From an uncultured Clostridia bacterium (lineage in GTDB: Bacteria > Bacillota > Clostridia > UBA1381): a stretch of 21,903 bases of DNA. The notes under the pieces are model-generated. The model was given only the letters and a program-made list of their open reading frames with translations. It was not told the DNA's origin and made no database searches. Where the stretch lies: contig CAKSFY010000028.1 in NCBI GenBank assembly GCA_934454035.1, positions 1 through 21,903 of the forward strand. Direction: 5' to 3'. The position numbers and the translations under genes were made by a program. Positions within the stretch are counted from its first letter, which is position 1, and the number at the start of each line of letters is the position of its first letter. Shown in pieces: positions 21,824 through 21,903 of this stretch.

Positions 21824-21903
21824 ATGGAAAGGTTATTTAAACTCAAAGAAAACGGGACAACGGTAAAGACCGAAATTATAGCAGGTCTTACCACATTCAT
21901 GAC
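21824..21903 (+). CDS. NCS2/AzgA-family purine permease, N-terminal fragment cut by the window edge
   Basis: The visible peptide starts 'MERLFKLKENGTTVKTEII' and continues 'AGLTTFM', the very conserved start of AzgA-type adenine/guanine/hypoxanthine permeases (PbuG/PbuO-like) just before the first membrane helix. A stop codon lies two codons upstream of the ATG, so this start is forced. The nearest Shine-Dalgarno, AAGGGTGG (21804-21811), is 12 bp away, a little far. Only 26 residues are seen, so the family call rests on this N-terminal signature and the exact purine cannot be given. Confidence 0.8.
   Translation, partial: MERLFKLKENGTTVKTEIIAGLTTFM

Noticed and set aside
1..21903. CRISPR arrays, tRNA/rRNA genes, insertion sequences or prophage
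   Set aside because: No regularly spaced repeats, tRNA-like cloverleaf, transposase or phage protein was seen on either strand.

Overview
The window reads as chromosomal DNA of an anaerobic, Gram-positive member of the class Clostridia, probably a gut or fermentative lineage; family and genus cannot be fixed from the sequence. The evidence is moderately low GC, strong AGGAGG-type ribosome binding sites, textbook sigma-A promoters with 17-bp spacers (several with a TGn extended -10), an S-layer-homology protein, an NfnAB electron-bifurcating transhydrogenase, and the Firmicutes ylxM-ffh-rpsP-khpA cluster. I see no tRNA, rRNA, transposase, phage or CRISPR.

Layout. (1) 1-2130: 3' part of a large surface protein with a copper-amine-oxidase-N-like domain and SLH repeats, ending in a strong terminator. 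(2) 2299-3074, minus strand: a two-gene unit of a PqqD-like (RiPP-recognition-type) protein and a membrane-anchor-less S24/S26 peptidase, divergent from (3) 3298-6784: an iron-type alcohol dehydrogenase followed by nfnA-nfnB, a likely redox group centred on NADPH. (4) 6856-9533, minus: a two-component system (OmpR-type regulator, then a multi-pass histidine kinase). (5) 9660-10736, minus: rplS with a probable L19 leader, then lepB. (6) 10948-13222, plus: ylxM-ffh-rpsP-khpA, divergent from rplS; rimM and trmD, usual partners here, are absent. (7) 13433-14236: a HAD-IIA (NagD-like) phosphatase. (8) 14300-14466: a non-coding stretch rich in nested inverted repeats, whose minus-strand form has a GNRA-capped hairpin and a terminator that competes with other stems. 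(9) 14494-20372: a carbohydrate island made of a 1057-aa DUF5107/TPR protein (minus), a divergent regulator with a sugar-binding-protein-like N-terminus and a C-terminal HTH, and a clan-A glycoside hydrolase resembling GH39. (10) 20510-21712: a six-helix membrane diguanylate cyclase. (11) 21824-end: the start of an AzgA-type purine permease.

How the genes fit together. Nfn interconverts NADH plus reduced ferredoxin with NADPH, and the adjacent alcohol dehydrogenase could consume that NADPH; this is inferred from position. In the carbohydrate island neither enzyme-like protein has a signal peptide, so they probably act in the cytoplasm on imported oligosaccharides under control of the divergent regulator. 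A direct repeat inside the DUF5107 promoter is a candidate operator. The most unusual items are this island with its reversed-architecture regulator, the PqqD/S26 pair without a visible precursor or modifying enzyme, and the structured element at 14300-14466.
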